This document shows positions 1 to 6,048 of a stretch of DNA of 7,977 nucleotides, piece by piece. Location of the stretch: contig JAAYJY010000068.1 in assembly GCA_012522705.1 (NCBI GenBank), forward strand, positions 1-7,977, written 5' to 3'. Both the position numbers and the translations under genes were made by a program. This DNA comes from Syntrophomonadaceae bacterium (GTDB lineage: Bacteria > Bacillota > Syntrophomonadia > Syntrophomonadales > Syntrophomonadaceae). The first letter of the stretch is position 1; each line of letters starts with the position of its first letter. Below the pieces are notes generated by a model that saw only the letters and a program-made list of their open reading frames with translations, had not been told where the DNA came from and ran no database searches.

Positions 1-85
1 CTGTATTCAGTTAATATACTTCAGGTAGTATTCCTCTTACACTCACTTCCCCTTCTTCCCTATATCGGCGGACAAAGAACGAACC

Positions 86-1483
86 CTACATTGCTGCCTG
101 GGAGTTTATCAATATAGTGGAACTATTACCGTGCCACTCGATATCGCAACCAAAAGCAGCCAAGACCGCCCGCAACGGAATATAGGTTCTGCCATCCTTT
201 ATTATTGATTTTGTGTCTATTGCTGTTTCCAGCCCATTGACCAGGATGAAATTTTCATCAATGGGCAGCTTAGCAGTTGTCCCAGCCTTTTCCACAGTTA
301 CTACTCTGTTTCTTTCATCATAGCCTACGGTTGCACCTATGGCTTCCATCGTTTTGCGCAAAGGGATCAGGGTCCGGTTGTTTTCATCTATAAAGGGAAC
401 ACCGAGGCCTTCTCCTTCTATAAATACCAGCTCTTGGTTATCTATAATTACGGTAATATGCCGATTTAACTCCTCCTCGGACAGCTGTTCAATCCGGGAT
501 AGAATATCATTTATCATTAATATAACACTGGTCTCACCCTCTGAATCCTCATTGACATCAAAGAGCATTACACCCCCCGCTTGTTTTAGAGCAATAACGG
601 TTTTCTCCCGCAGTGTATTTAAGCCATTATAATAGGACTCCAAGGGAACTGTCGGTGCATAATCAGAATAAGCATACTGGGGATTTGCCTCCGCCAGATG
701 CCGGTACTGCATCCAGCTGGGCCTGGCATAAAGGGGCATTCCCAGAACAATTTCATCTGCCGGCACCCCCCGGTTCAGCCAGTATTTTATCGATGTCTCC
801 GCAAACCAAATTGGGCAGTGCGCTTCATTGTTCATGTCATAAGCCATTACATTTATAAAGCTAAAGCTCTCCAGGCAGATATCAGTAATTAACTTAGATG
901 CTTCCGGCCCCTCGGTTGCAGACCAGGCACCATTAAGAGCAGCAGTAAGCTCCTTGTCCTGTAAATCAAGAGCAGCTTTTAATTCCACTATCAGCTTCTC
1001 GTAATCAGCAATAGAATTGGCATTAGGATGTTCCCAGTCCAGCTCCACCCCGTCCAAGCCATATTCAGTTACAAATCTGCAGATCTTTTCTATAAGCAGT
1101 TTTCTTTTTTCATCAGATGCAGCTACTGTCTCAAATATTGGTTGTAGCGGCTTATTCTGATACGACCAGCCACCTACGGCAATAAATACTTTCGTTCCGT
1201 CTTTATGTGCTTGGGTCACTATCTCCCTTAATTGCTCTGGCTTTTCCAACTCTACCAGAGAACCATCCTCCCACGGAATAAGAAATGCATAAATCACATG
1301 GGTCAGCTTATCAGTTGACAATTTCTCCACCGGTTCATCAAACAAATCTCCAGAATAGTAGCCAACCACCTTAAATTGGCCTCCCTTGATCTCTTGTGTA
1401 TCACTGGCACAACTAGTTGCCGCGCATAAGCTTATAATCAGCAATGTTAGCACCAATGTCCCCTTTATTATAGTTTTCTCCAC
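86..1483 (-). CDS. Secreted GH18 glycosidase with C-terminal copper-amine-oxidase-like domain
   Basis: Probable exported glycoside hydrolase family 18 enzyme (chitinase or peptidoglycan/spore-type N-acetylglucosaminidase class) acting outside the membrane. In the longest reading (468 residues from a GTG at 1490-1492), a hydrophobic N-terminus at residues 10-28 ends in ATSC, a weak lipobox, so it may be a lipoprotein or an ordinary secreted protein. The GH18 barrel spans about 40-330. It shows VGGWS near 106-110, the active-site strand DGVELDWE at 147-154 with E154 as the expected acid, and MAYDM at 216-220. Residues about 345-465 form a tandem stalk-like domain with the repeated signature RTLIPLR / RTYIPLR, typical of Cu_amine_oxidN1 domains in Firmicutes. 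I prefer the GTG at 1481-1483 because AAGGAG (1492-1497) lies 8 nt upstream of it, whereas it abuts the GTG at 1490-1492. The second Asp of the DxxDxDxE motif is Glu here. The substrate cannot be told from sequence. Confidence 0.9.
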   Translation of the reverse strand: MEKTIIKGTLVLTLLIISLCAATSCASDTQEIKGGQFKVVGYYSGDLFDEPVEKLSTDKLTHVIYAFLIPWEDGSLVELEKPEQLREIVTQAHKDGTKVFIAVGGWSYQNKPLQPIFETVAASDEKRKLLIEKICRFVTEYGLDGVELDWEHPNANSIADYEKLIVELKAALDLQDKELTAALNGAWSATEGPEASKLITDICLESFSFINVMAYDMNNEAHCPIWFAETSIKYWLNRGVPADEIVLGMPLYARPSWMQYRHLAEANPQYAYSDYAPTVPLESYYNGLNTLREKTVIALKQAGGVMLFDVNEDSEGETSVILMINDILSRIEQLSEEELNRHITVIIDNQELVFIEGEGLGVPFIDENNRTLIPLRKTMEAIGATVGYDERNRVVTVEKAGTTAKLPIDENFILVNGLETAIDTKSIIKDGRTYIPLRAVLAAFGCDIEWHGNSSTILINSQAAM

Positions 1484-1491
1484 GTTATTCA

Positions 1492-1497
1492 CTCCTT
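1492..1497 (-). promoter_or_regulatory. Shine-Dalgarno site deciding the GH18 start
   Basis: AAGGAG on the minus strand. It lies 8 nt from the GTG at 1481-1483 and overlaps the alternative upstream GTG at 1490-1492, which it could not serve. Confidence 0.7.
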
Positions 1498-1586
1498 GTA
1501 TAATAAGTATTTAAGACAGATATTTTGAAGTAATACAGCTAATATCGCCAGTCGTTTCTATAAGGACTGAATAGTCTCTGTCATTG

Positions 1587-1725
1587 CGCAACTTCCATCT
1601 ATCACAAAGATCCTGTCTTCCGTCCTTTCGCCGTGATTTCGCTGATGCAAAACTACTCTTTTGTTGGAAATAAGGTTTTAACAGGCTGATCGAGCCAATC
1701 GCCAGCTTTCTTCCAGGTACCTTTG
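1587..1725. repeat. Long direct repeat, left copy (partner 6572-6711)
   Basis: This stretch recurs in the same orientation at 6572-6711. It covers the 3' end of the small membrane protein gene (from 1653) and about 65 bp of its downstream flank. The flank portion 1593-1648 is identical base for base to 6578-6633 (56 of 56). The coding portion carries several substitutions, a 2-nt length difference next to the stop codon and a 1-nt deletion in the right copy. The flank contains nested complementary arms on either side of a 15-nt loop (CATC/GATG, ATCAC/GTGAT, AAAG/CTTT), so it may fold in RNA, though the internal loops are asymmetric. Confidence 0.9.
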
Positions 1726-2003
1726 TAGCTAATACTTTTCCTTTTTTTCAGATAATCAATATATATCATCGGCAGAAAACCCAGCAGCCAGATTGTTAGC
1801 CCGAATACCAGACTGGTAACAAAGCTCCCGGTTTTTGCTTCGATTATTTGGCTTAATGATGTAGCCATAATCATTAAAACCAATAAGACAATCCAATGAC
1901 GTTTGACATCCAGATATTTTATCAATATGCCCATATGCAGACAGACCGGGATTAATACCAGGGCGATGATCAGTATAAACATAATGGCGAGTAGAAAACG
2001 CAT
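1653..2003 (-). CDS. Small multi-pass membrane protein, function unknown
   Basis: A 116-residue protein that I do not recognise. Three hydrophobic segments are visible at about residues 2-30, 37-54 and 62-86. A charged, probably cytoplasmic tail follows, with YLKKRKS, then KKAGDWLDQP and a final TKE. The ATG at 2001-2003 is well supported by AAGGAGG six bases upstream. It sits alone on the minus strand between the M56 sensor gene and the GH18 gene, with about 180 bp and 160 bp of spacers, so it may be transcribed on its own. Its last 24 codons or so and the following flank are duplicated as a relic at 6572-6711. The duplicate preserves most of the tail residues, which suggests the family exists in more than one copy in this genome or its relatives. 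Confidence 0.75.
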   Translation of the reverse strand: MRFLLAIMFILIIALVLIPVCLHMGILIKYLDVKRHWIVLLVLMIMATSLSQIIEAKTGSFVTSLVFGLTIWLLGFLPMIYIDYLKKRKSISYKGTWKKAGDWLDQPVKTLFPTKE

Positions 2004-2008
2004 AAAAA

Positions 2009-2016
2009 CCCTCCTT
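2009..2016 (-). promoter_or_regulatory. Strong Shine-Dalgarno site of the small membrane protein
   Basis: AAGGAGG on the minus strand, about six bases ahead of the ATG at 2001-2003. I found no convincing -35/-10 pair in 2020-2185. Confidence 0.65.
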
Positions 2017-2185
2017 TTATTTTGCTGGTCATAAAGGGGTCTGTACCGGTAAAGTAGTAAATGCCCCGCAAAAGTAAATTATGTTGACCTTTCCAGGACT
2101 TGATTGGAGTGGCTTAAGGAAATATTTTTATTAGAGTGAAGTAAGCTAAATTCATAGCGGGTCTTTTGTTTTTTTAATTTCTTCT

Positions 2186-3838
2186 TTATTCAATACCGTT
2201 TTTTACGAAGTCCTTGAGCTTAACGCCTGTATATTCCTTACCCGCTGAGCACAATTCTTTAATCGGATTGGTCAAATCGGCTCGGATTTCCTGAAATTCT
2301 TCATAGGAAATTGTTTTACCATCTTTCAAAAAGGTAGAGTTTTCAGGAATTACATCCTGATGAAGCACTTCCTCCTGATACCGATAAGCATCTATATGAT
2401 AATTGAAGTCAAACGTATGTTTTAAAATTAGTTCTCCATTTCCAATGTCAAATAGCTGACCGATGTAGGCAGCTTTCCATTTTTCACCGGCCTCGGTATT
2501 GGACTTCCATATACATAAGTTCTGATCACCCTCATGATTTACCAGTTTCAATCCCCCGCTGGGAGCGCCTGCATTAGCAAACAACTCGCCTTCCCGCAAT
2601 AAAACCGGAGCACCTGATTTACAGGTGTACAGTTGGTAGTACTCCCAATTCCCATCAAGATAAATCACTATAAATTCATCTTGTCCGTCGTTGTCCAAAT
2701 CGGCAAGAGCACCTCTATGATATTCCTCGGAAAGCTCATCCGGTTGCTTGGCCAAAATTCCGTTGGCGATCTGCATGTAAACATCTTTGTCCTGGGGTTG
2801 GTCATTGTTGTGGAGAATCGTTGGCACCTTGATGTTCAAACCGATAGCGATACGGCTACGCGTATTATTATGGGGATTGGTGGCCAATCCGACCCCGACC
2901 GCCAATACCGCAAGCAAAGCGGCAATTATTACCCAGAACGCTGGCTTCTTATAATTCAGCACATTCTTAATCCGTGCCTTCACATGGCTTACACCAAAGG
3001 CCAGAGGATTAGCCGCAAAAAGCCCGTTGCTTTTTGCGGAAAGGGCCAGCAGGGAACTGGAATAGCCGCCCTTGGCCTCTGGGTTCATCTTGTGCAGAAC
3101 GCTTTCATCACAAGACATCTCCATGTCCCGGCTCATGAGGGCAAAGGACAACCACATTACAGGATTAAACCAGTGGAGAATGAGGGCGAAGAAAGCAATG
3201 GGTTTAACGAGGTAATCCCTTCTGCCGATGTGGGTACGTTCATGCTCAAGTATGTAGGCAAGATCGGCGTCCGCCACACCCAACGGCATATAGATTTTCG
3301 GATGGACAAAACCGCAGACAAAGGCTGTACCGATTCGATCTGACTCGTATATATTGTCTTTCAACAGGGTAGCGGTCAGAAGCTGTCTTTTTATTTTTAC
3401 ATATGAAAGTACGCTGTATAAAATCAGCACAATAATTCCTGCCAGCCAGATCAGGCTTAAAAAATACATCCATATCTGCATGGGATTTACGCTTGTCATT
3501 GGTGTAGCCGCGGGCAAGGATGAGTTCACGGCGCTGTCCAAACTGCCTAAGCCGGATTGAACCGTGGGTTCCGGCATGAAACCTATATCTTGGGGCACAT
3601 ATTCCAGCACCCCCGCAGTATTTTGAGAGTTAATACTCAGCAGTCCCAAAAAACTAACCGCGGAGGTAAAGGATAGGGGGCAAAGGAGGCGAAACAGAAC
3701 TACCGCCCATAAGGCATAAGAGAAGATCTTGGGGGCTTTTCTTAAAAGCAGGCGGGCCAAAATCACGCCCGCAGCCACATAAGTTGCGGTGATGCTCATG
3801 TTCAGGATGGTGGTAAACAGTCCCGACAAGGCACTCAT
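2186..3838 (-). CDS. M56 (BlaR1/MecR1-type) membrane metalloprotease sensor with unusual extracellular domain
   Basis: Integral membrane zinc protease that, in this family, senses an outside signal and triggers loss of its cognate BlaI-type repressor. The 550 residues comprise N-terminal membrane segments at about 12-32 and 40-66, a further segment at 124-146, the cytosolic M56 zinc site HERTH at 199-203 with the downstream motif EMSCDE at 240-245, a segment at 212-232, and a last membrane span at about 300-320 after the juxtamembrane stretch KARIKNVLNYKKP (287-299). The outer domain (about 330-550) does not show the serine motifs of a penicillin-binding sensor. Instead it carries ADLDNDGQDEF at 379-389, an Asp-rich loop like those of FG-GAP/VCBS or calcium-binding repeats. 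The start overlaps the stop of the repressor gene by 4 bp (ATGA), so the two are translationally coupled. The real ligand is unknown; beta-lactam sensing is unlikely. Confidence 0.9.
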   Translation of the reverse strand: MSALSGLFTTILNMSITATYVAAGVILARLLLRKAPKIFSYALWAVVLFRLLCPLSFTSAVSFLGLLSINSQNTAGVLEYVPQDIGFMPEPTVQSGLGSLDSAVNSSLPAATPMTSVNPMQIWMYFLSLIWLAGIIVLILYSVLSYVKIKRQLLTATLLKDNIYESDRIGTAFVCGFVHPKIYMPLGVADADLAYILEHERTHIGRRDYLVKPIAFFALILHWFNPVMWLSFALMSRDMEMSCDESVLHKMNPEAKGGYSSSLLALSAKSNGLFAANPLAFGVSHVKARIKNVLNYKKPAFWVIIAALLAVLAVGVGLATNPHNNTRSRIAIGLNIKVPTILHNNDQPQDKDVYMQIANGILAKQPDELSEEYHRGALADLDNDGQDEFIVIYLDGNWEYYQLYTCKSGAPVLLREGELFANAGAPSGGLKLVNHEGDQNLCIWKSNTEAGEKWKAAYIGQLFDIGNGELILKHTFDFNYHIDAYRYQEEVLHQDVIPENSTFLKDGKTISYEEFQEIRADLTNPIKELCSAGKEYTGVKLKDFVKNGIE

Positions 3839-4194
3839 TTTACCGCCTCCTCAATAATCTGTTTCAGTTCCTTCGCCTCCTGTTCCGTGATCTTCCGCTC
3901 ACCAAGAAACGCAGTCAGGAATTTCGGCAGAGAACCATCAAAGGATTTTTCCACCACTGCGTTACTCTGGTACTTCTGCACATCTTCACGTTTGACCAGT
4001 GCGGTTACCACCGCTTCTTTATTTTGCAGGATACCGCGCTCAGAGAGCTTTTTTAAAACTGTGTAGGTGGTGGATTTCTTCCATCCTAGTTTTCCGGCAC
4101 AAAGCCTTACCAGTTCAGTTGAATTGACGGGCTCATTGTCCCAGATAATACTGGCAAATTTATACTCTGCATCAAACAGCTTATATTTTTCCAT
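3835..4194 (-). CDS. BlaI/MecI/CopY-family transcriptional repressor
   Basis: A 119-residue winged-helix repressor, the usual length for BlaI/MecI. The N-terminal DNA-binding domain covers about residues 1-70. Its recognition region runs through GWKKSTTYTVLKKLSERGIL (37-56), the family's hallmark. The C-terminal part (about 75-119) is the dimerisation helix region, with SLPKFLTAFL near 88-97 in the area where M56 partners are known to inactivate family members. The ATG at 4192-4194 is preceded by AAAGGGGGA (4205-4213). The gene leads an operon with the M56 sensor, overlapping it by 4 bp. Two palindromes in its own promoter indicate negative autoregulation. Other targets cannot be seen here; the divergent plus-strand lipoprotein gene begins about 160 bp from the nearer palindrome. 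Confidence 0.93.
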   Translation of the reverse strand: MEKYKLFDAEYKFASIIWDNEPVNSTELVRLCAGKLGWKKSTTYTVLKKLSERGILQNKEAVVTALVKREDVQKYQSNAVVEKSFDGSLPKFLTAFLGERKITEQEAKELKQIIEEAVK

Positions 4195-4215
4195 AGGTTA
4201 AAAATCCCCCTTTAA

Positions 4216-4231
4216 GTTTATCGCGATAAAC
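4216..4231. promoter_or_regulatory. Candidate BlaI-type operator 1 (perfect palindrome)
   Basis: GTTTATCGCGATAAAC is a perfect 16-bp palindrome between the repressor promoter and its Shine-Dalgarno site, downstream of the predicted transcription start. A second near-identical copy lies at 4242-4257. Position and duplication fit a repressor-controlled promoter; the binding protein is inferred to be the adjacent BlaI-type repressor. Confidence 0.75.
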
Positions 4232-4240
4232 CTCGTCTTT

Positions 4241-4269
4241 AGTTTATTGCGATAGACCTTCTATGTCAA
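4241..4269 (-). promoter_or_regulatory. Promoter of the repressor/M56 sensor operon
   Basis: On the minus strand a consensus -35 TTGACA (4264-4269) is followed by a 17-bp spacer and -10 TAAACT (4241-4246), a 4 of 6 match. The -10 is covered by operator 2 and the start region by operator 1, so repressor binding would block polymerase directly. Confidence 0.7.
4242..4257. promoter_or_regulatory. Candidate BlaI-type operator 2 (imperfect palindrome)
   Basis: GTTTATTGCGATAGAC matches operator 1 at 14 of 16 positions. It overlaps the -10 element of the repressor promoter. Centre-to-centre distance to operator 1 is 26 bp. Confidence 0.7.
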
Positions 4270-4278
4270 TAGCCCGCA

Positions 4279-4310
4279 GAAAAATGAATAACCCGCAATT
4301 GCTTGCAGGC
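4279..4310 (-). terminator. Terminator-like hairpin, left copy of a 32-bp repeat (partner 5691-5722)
   Basis: On the minus strand CCTGCAA-GCAA-TTGCGGG can form a 7-bp stem with one G-U pair, followed by TTATTCATTTTT. It is 27 of 32 identical to 5691-5722. No minus-strand gene now ends immediately upstream of it: the neighbouring gene to the right runs on the plus strand. It is therefore an orphan terminator for that orientation, sitting just ahead of the repressor promoter. Confidence 0.5.
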
Positions 4311-4364
4311 CTTAATGTTATTACACTAGCCAGCGCTGGTTCTTAAAAGATTTGTTCCCGAAAT

Positions 4365-4394
4365 ACGACAATGCAAATCGTTTCCATTTATATT
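4365..4394 (+). promoter_or_regulatory. Possible promoter of the lipoprotein/C39 peptidase pair
   Basis: ACGACA (4365-4370, 4 of 6 to the -35 consensus), an 18-bp spacer and TATATT (4389-4394, 5 of 6 to the -10 consensus). It would start transcription near 4401, giving a very short leader before the Shine-Dalgarno site at 4406-4411. This is a weak match. Confidence 0.35.
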
Positions 4395-4419
4395 AAAATG
4401 CATACGAGGAGTGAATATT

Positions 4420-4926
4420 TTGAAAAAGCTCTTAATTGGCCTCACGATTTGCCTTATATCTGTGTACATGTTAGGTTGCCAGCCGGTAGCCAGGGAGGAT
4501 GATGTAGAATCCAATCCTGTTAGTGACATTCCTGTTATCACAGAAAACGATGCAAACAGAGAAACAAATAGTAAACCAGAAAGCCAACCGGATAGTAGAG
4601 TAGATATGATATTAGAAGCGGACGCAGAAAAAATAGCCTTTGAAGCGGCAAAAAAGGCAATAACCACTGTGCCCTATTGGAAAGATGTAAAGATAAAAAA
4701 CATTAAGTGCATTAGAACCGAATTAACTGAATACCACCCTTATTATGTTTATCCAGTAGAGAAATATCCAAACGAACCACTACCTTTCGGCGCAGGGCAA
4801 TTAGACCTGAAAGGATTAAAATATGCAGTTCTGTTCCAAGATACGGGTGATGCAAGCAGTTACTTGTACATTTATGTTGATCCCATAACCGGAGAAGTTA
4901 TCGGCTGTAAATATACATCGGATTAA
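4420..4926 (+). CDS. PepSY-like lipoprotein
   Basis: Predicted lipid-anchored exported protein of 168 residues, read from the TTG at 4420-4422. That start is favoured because GAGGAG (4406-4411) sits 8 nt ahead, whereas it overlaps the alternative GTG at 4411-4413. The TTG also gives a textbook signal: MKK, a hydrophobic core, and MLGC with the lipidated Cys at residue 20. A low-complexity linker rich in Asp, Glu, Asn and Ser (about 25-65) tethers a C-terminal domain (about 68-168). That domain starts DAEKIAFEAAKKAI and ends YIYVDPITGEVIGCKY, the pattern of PepSY-like domains. Such domains occur in protease propeptides and in regulators at the cell surface. The C39-like peptidase gene follows after 59 bp in the same orientation, suggesting an operon. 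The coding sequence is visibly more AT-rich than the sensor genes. The precise function is not known. Confidence 0.75.
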   Translation: MKKLLIGLTICLISVYMLGCQPVAREDDVESNPVSDIPVITENDANRETNSKPESQPDSRVDMILEADAEKIAFEAAKKAITTVPYWKDVKIKNIKCIRTELTEYHPYYVYPVEKYPNEPLPFGAGQLDLKGLKYAVLFQDTGDASSYLYIYVDPITGEVIGCKYTSD

Positions 4927-4985
4927 AGTCCTTAAATTGGGGAGTCGCTTACCAGGATGTAAATGTTTCAGATAGGATTTACAGA

Positions 4986-5633
4986 ATGAAATACTTAAAA
5001 ACTTTAACCAAAATAGTACTTGCTCTATCTGCCATAGTGGTCGCCTTCAACATTGCACTTCAAATATTTCTTACATTAAGTGGAGCGGGAATATCTGTTG
5101 CCGATATTTATGCTCAAACCTTACCCCAAGGAGATAGCAAAGAAATCGAATATAGCAATACATATCTAGTGGAATCAAAAAGCTATTTTGAACGGCAAGA
5201 AAGAAGTCAATGTGCCGGCTTTTCTTCAGCTTATGTTCTTAGGATATTGGGAGAGGAAATAGGCGGCAGGGAAAATTACCAGCAGCTGGACCATAAGTTT
5301 TCCAATGGTTATGTGATGCCCCAGGCAATTATTGAAGTTTTCCGGGAATATGGTCACGAGGCAAAAATGCTCCGGGGTGATTTGGAACATTTAAAAACAA
5401 GGTTGAACCAGGGGCATCCGATCATTGTTTTGATTGGGCATTTTATCAGTTGGCAACACTATGTGACAGTGGTTGGGTATGATGAAGAAAATATTTTCCT
5501 CTATGACTCCAACCAGGATACGGATAATACCCATGGCTATAACCGGACCATGACCAATGCGGAATTTATATCTCAGTGGAAAAACGAAATACCGTTGTTC
5601 GAACAGATTTATTTTGTGGTTGAGCGGAAATAA
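4986..5633 (+). CDS. Membrane-anchored C39-like (papain-fold) cysteine peptidase
   Basis: A 215-residue protein with an N-terminal hydrophobic anchor or uncleaved signal (about residues 8-35) and an extracellular papain-fold domain (about 55-213). The catalytic set is visible: Cys76 in RSQCAGFSSAY, His158 in SWQHYVTVVGYD, and Asp174 in FLYDSNQ, in the order and spacing expected of C39 and C39-like peptidases. There is no ABC transporter or membrane-exporter domain, so it is not a bacteriocin-export peptidase. It is closer to stand-alone C39-like domains of exported proteins. The ATG at 4986 has AGGA a few bases upstream. It is probably co-transcribed with the upstream PepSY-like lipoprotein. 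Its last codons (VVERK) recur as a short relic at 6710-6724. Substrate unknown. Confidence 0.8.
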   Translation: MKYLKTLTKIVLALSAIVVAFNIALQIFLTLSGAGISVADIYAQTLPQGDSKEIEYSNTYLVESKSYFERQERSQCAGFSSAYVLRILGEEIGGRENYQQLDHKFSNGYVMPQAIIEVFREYGHEAKMLRGDLEHLKTRLNQGHPIIVLIGHFISWQHYVTVVGYDEENIFLYDSNQDTDNTHGYNRTMTNAEFISQWKNEIPLFEQIYFVVERK

Positions 5634-5688
5634 ATCATTTCATAATATGCTCATAAGTAATAATATCCATTACATCTGGTATCCCTTG
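5617..5688. repeat. Direct repeat, left copy (partner 6710-6781)
   Basis: The end of the C39 gene plus the sequence just after it recurs, ungapped, at 6710-6781. Positions 5641-5674 are identical to 6734-6767 (34 of 34). The remainder is diverged but alignable out to about 5688. Confidence 0.9.
5635..5688 (-). pseudogene. Relic: last 18 codons or so of a second M56-type sensor C-terminus
   Basis: On the minus strand this reads QGIPDVMDIITYEHIMK and stop (TGA 5635-5637). It matches the C-terminus of the 348-codon sensor-like gene, which ends QWNPGVMDIITYEHIMR and stop. Homology ends at the Gln; upstream the frame runs into the terminator-like repeat at 5691. Only the tail of the gene remains, converging on the C39 peptidase stop with one base between the stops. 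It cannot encode a product by itself. Confidence 0.8.
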
Positions 5689-5690
5689 CC

Positions 5691-5722
5691 GAAAAATAAA
5701 TAACTCGCAATGACTTGCGGGC
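5691..5722 (-). terminator. Terminator-like hairpin after the toxin gene, right copy of the 32-bp repeat
   Basis: On the minus strand CCCGCAA-GTCA-TTGCGAG forms a 7-position stem with one mismatch, followed by TTATTTATTTTT. It begins about 23 bp beyond the toxin stop codon, a natural place to end the toxin-antitoxin transcript. It is 27 of 32 identical to 4279-4310. Confidence 0.55.
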
Positions 5723-5745
5723 ATGATCCCCTGTATTATTGCTGT

Positions 5746-6048
5746 TTACAATAACCATTCATAATTGCGCTTGCCATAAAGTATACGGCGGATCTGAACG
5801 GTGTCGCACTTCACAACATAGAACACCAGATAGCTTTCCACCACCAAACAACGGTAGCCCTTCGCCTTCAAGGGAATATTCCGCACATAAGGACAACGTT
5901 CAGGCATCTCCGACAGACTGCCTATTTTTTGCGAAAGAAGATCGTAATACCGGAGCGCGGCATCGGCGGATAAGGTGTTTAAATAATTGATAATATCAAT
6001 AAAATCACGTTTAGCGGCCGGATATATTTTCACCTTATATCCGTCCAT
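5746..6048 (-). CDS. RelE/ParE-superfamily type II toxin
   Basis: A 100-residue toxin of the RelE/ParE fold. RelE members cut mRNA on ribosomes and ParE members poison gyrase; sequence alone does not separate them here. Visible family features are the N-terminal strand YKVKIYPAAKRDFIDIINYL (4-23), the middle PERCPYVRN (about 54-62), and the C-terminal beta-strand block YRCLVVESYLVFYVV (70-84) followed by IRRILYGKRNYEWLL. The length is typical and no residue block is missing. Its ATG (6046-6048) lies inside the antitoxin gene with a 14-bp overlap. AAGGGATATG just upstream supplies a weak ribosome site, so translation is probably coupled. The antitoxin partner is directly upstream, and a hairpin follows the stop. 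Confidence 0.9.
   Translation of the reverse strand: MDGYKVKIYPAAKRDFIDIINYLNTLSADAALRYYDLLSQKIGSLSEMPERCPYVRNIPLKAKGYRCLVVESYLVFYVVKCDTVQIRRILYGKRNYEWLL

Noticed and set aside
339..892. Plus-strand open frames opposite the GH18 gene
   Set aside because: They lie antisense to conserved GH18 and tail-domain sequence, have low-complexity composition and no supporting start signals.
2120..2180. Possible terminator in the spacer after the M56 sensor gene (GCTA-AATTCA-TAGC and T-rich run)
   Set aside because: The stem is only 4 bp and the T-run is on the strand opposite to the transcript that would need termination.
2633..3343. A 236-codon plus-strand open frame inside the M56 sensor gene
   Set aside because: It is antisense to a gene with clear M56 motifs, its translation lacks any family pattern, and no ribosome site precedes it.
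4330..4339. Perfect 10-bp palindrome CCAGCGCTGG upstream of the lipoprotein gene
   Set aside because: It does not extend, has no second copy in the window, and no T-run follows, so neither an operator nor a terminator is supported.
4326..4667. Minus-strand open frame opposite the PepSY-like lipoprotein
   Set aside because: It is Ser/Ala-rich antisense translation of the lipoprotein linker; the plus-strand lipoprotein signal and domain are far more convincing.
4986..5633. C39 peptidase as a bacteriocin-processing exporter
   Set aside because: No ABC transporter domains are attached or adjacent and no double-glycine leader peptide gene is visible nearby.
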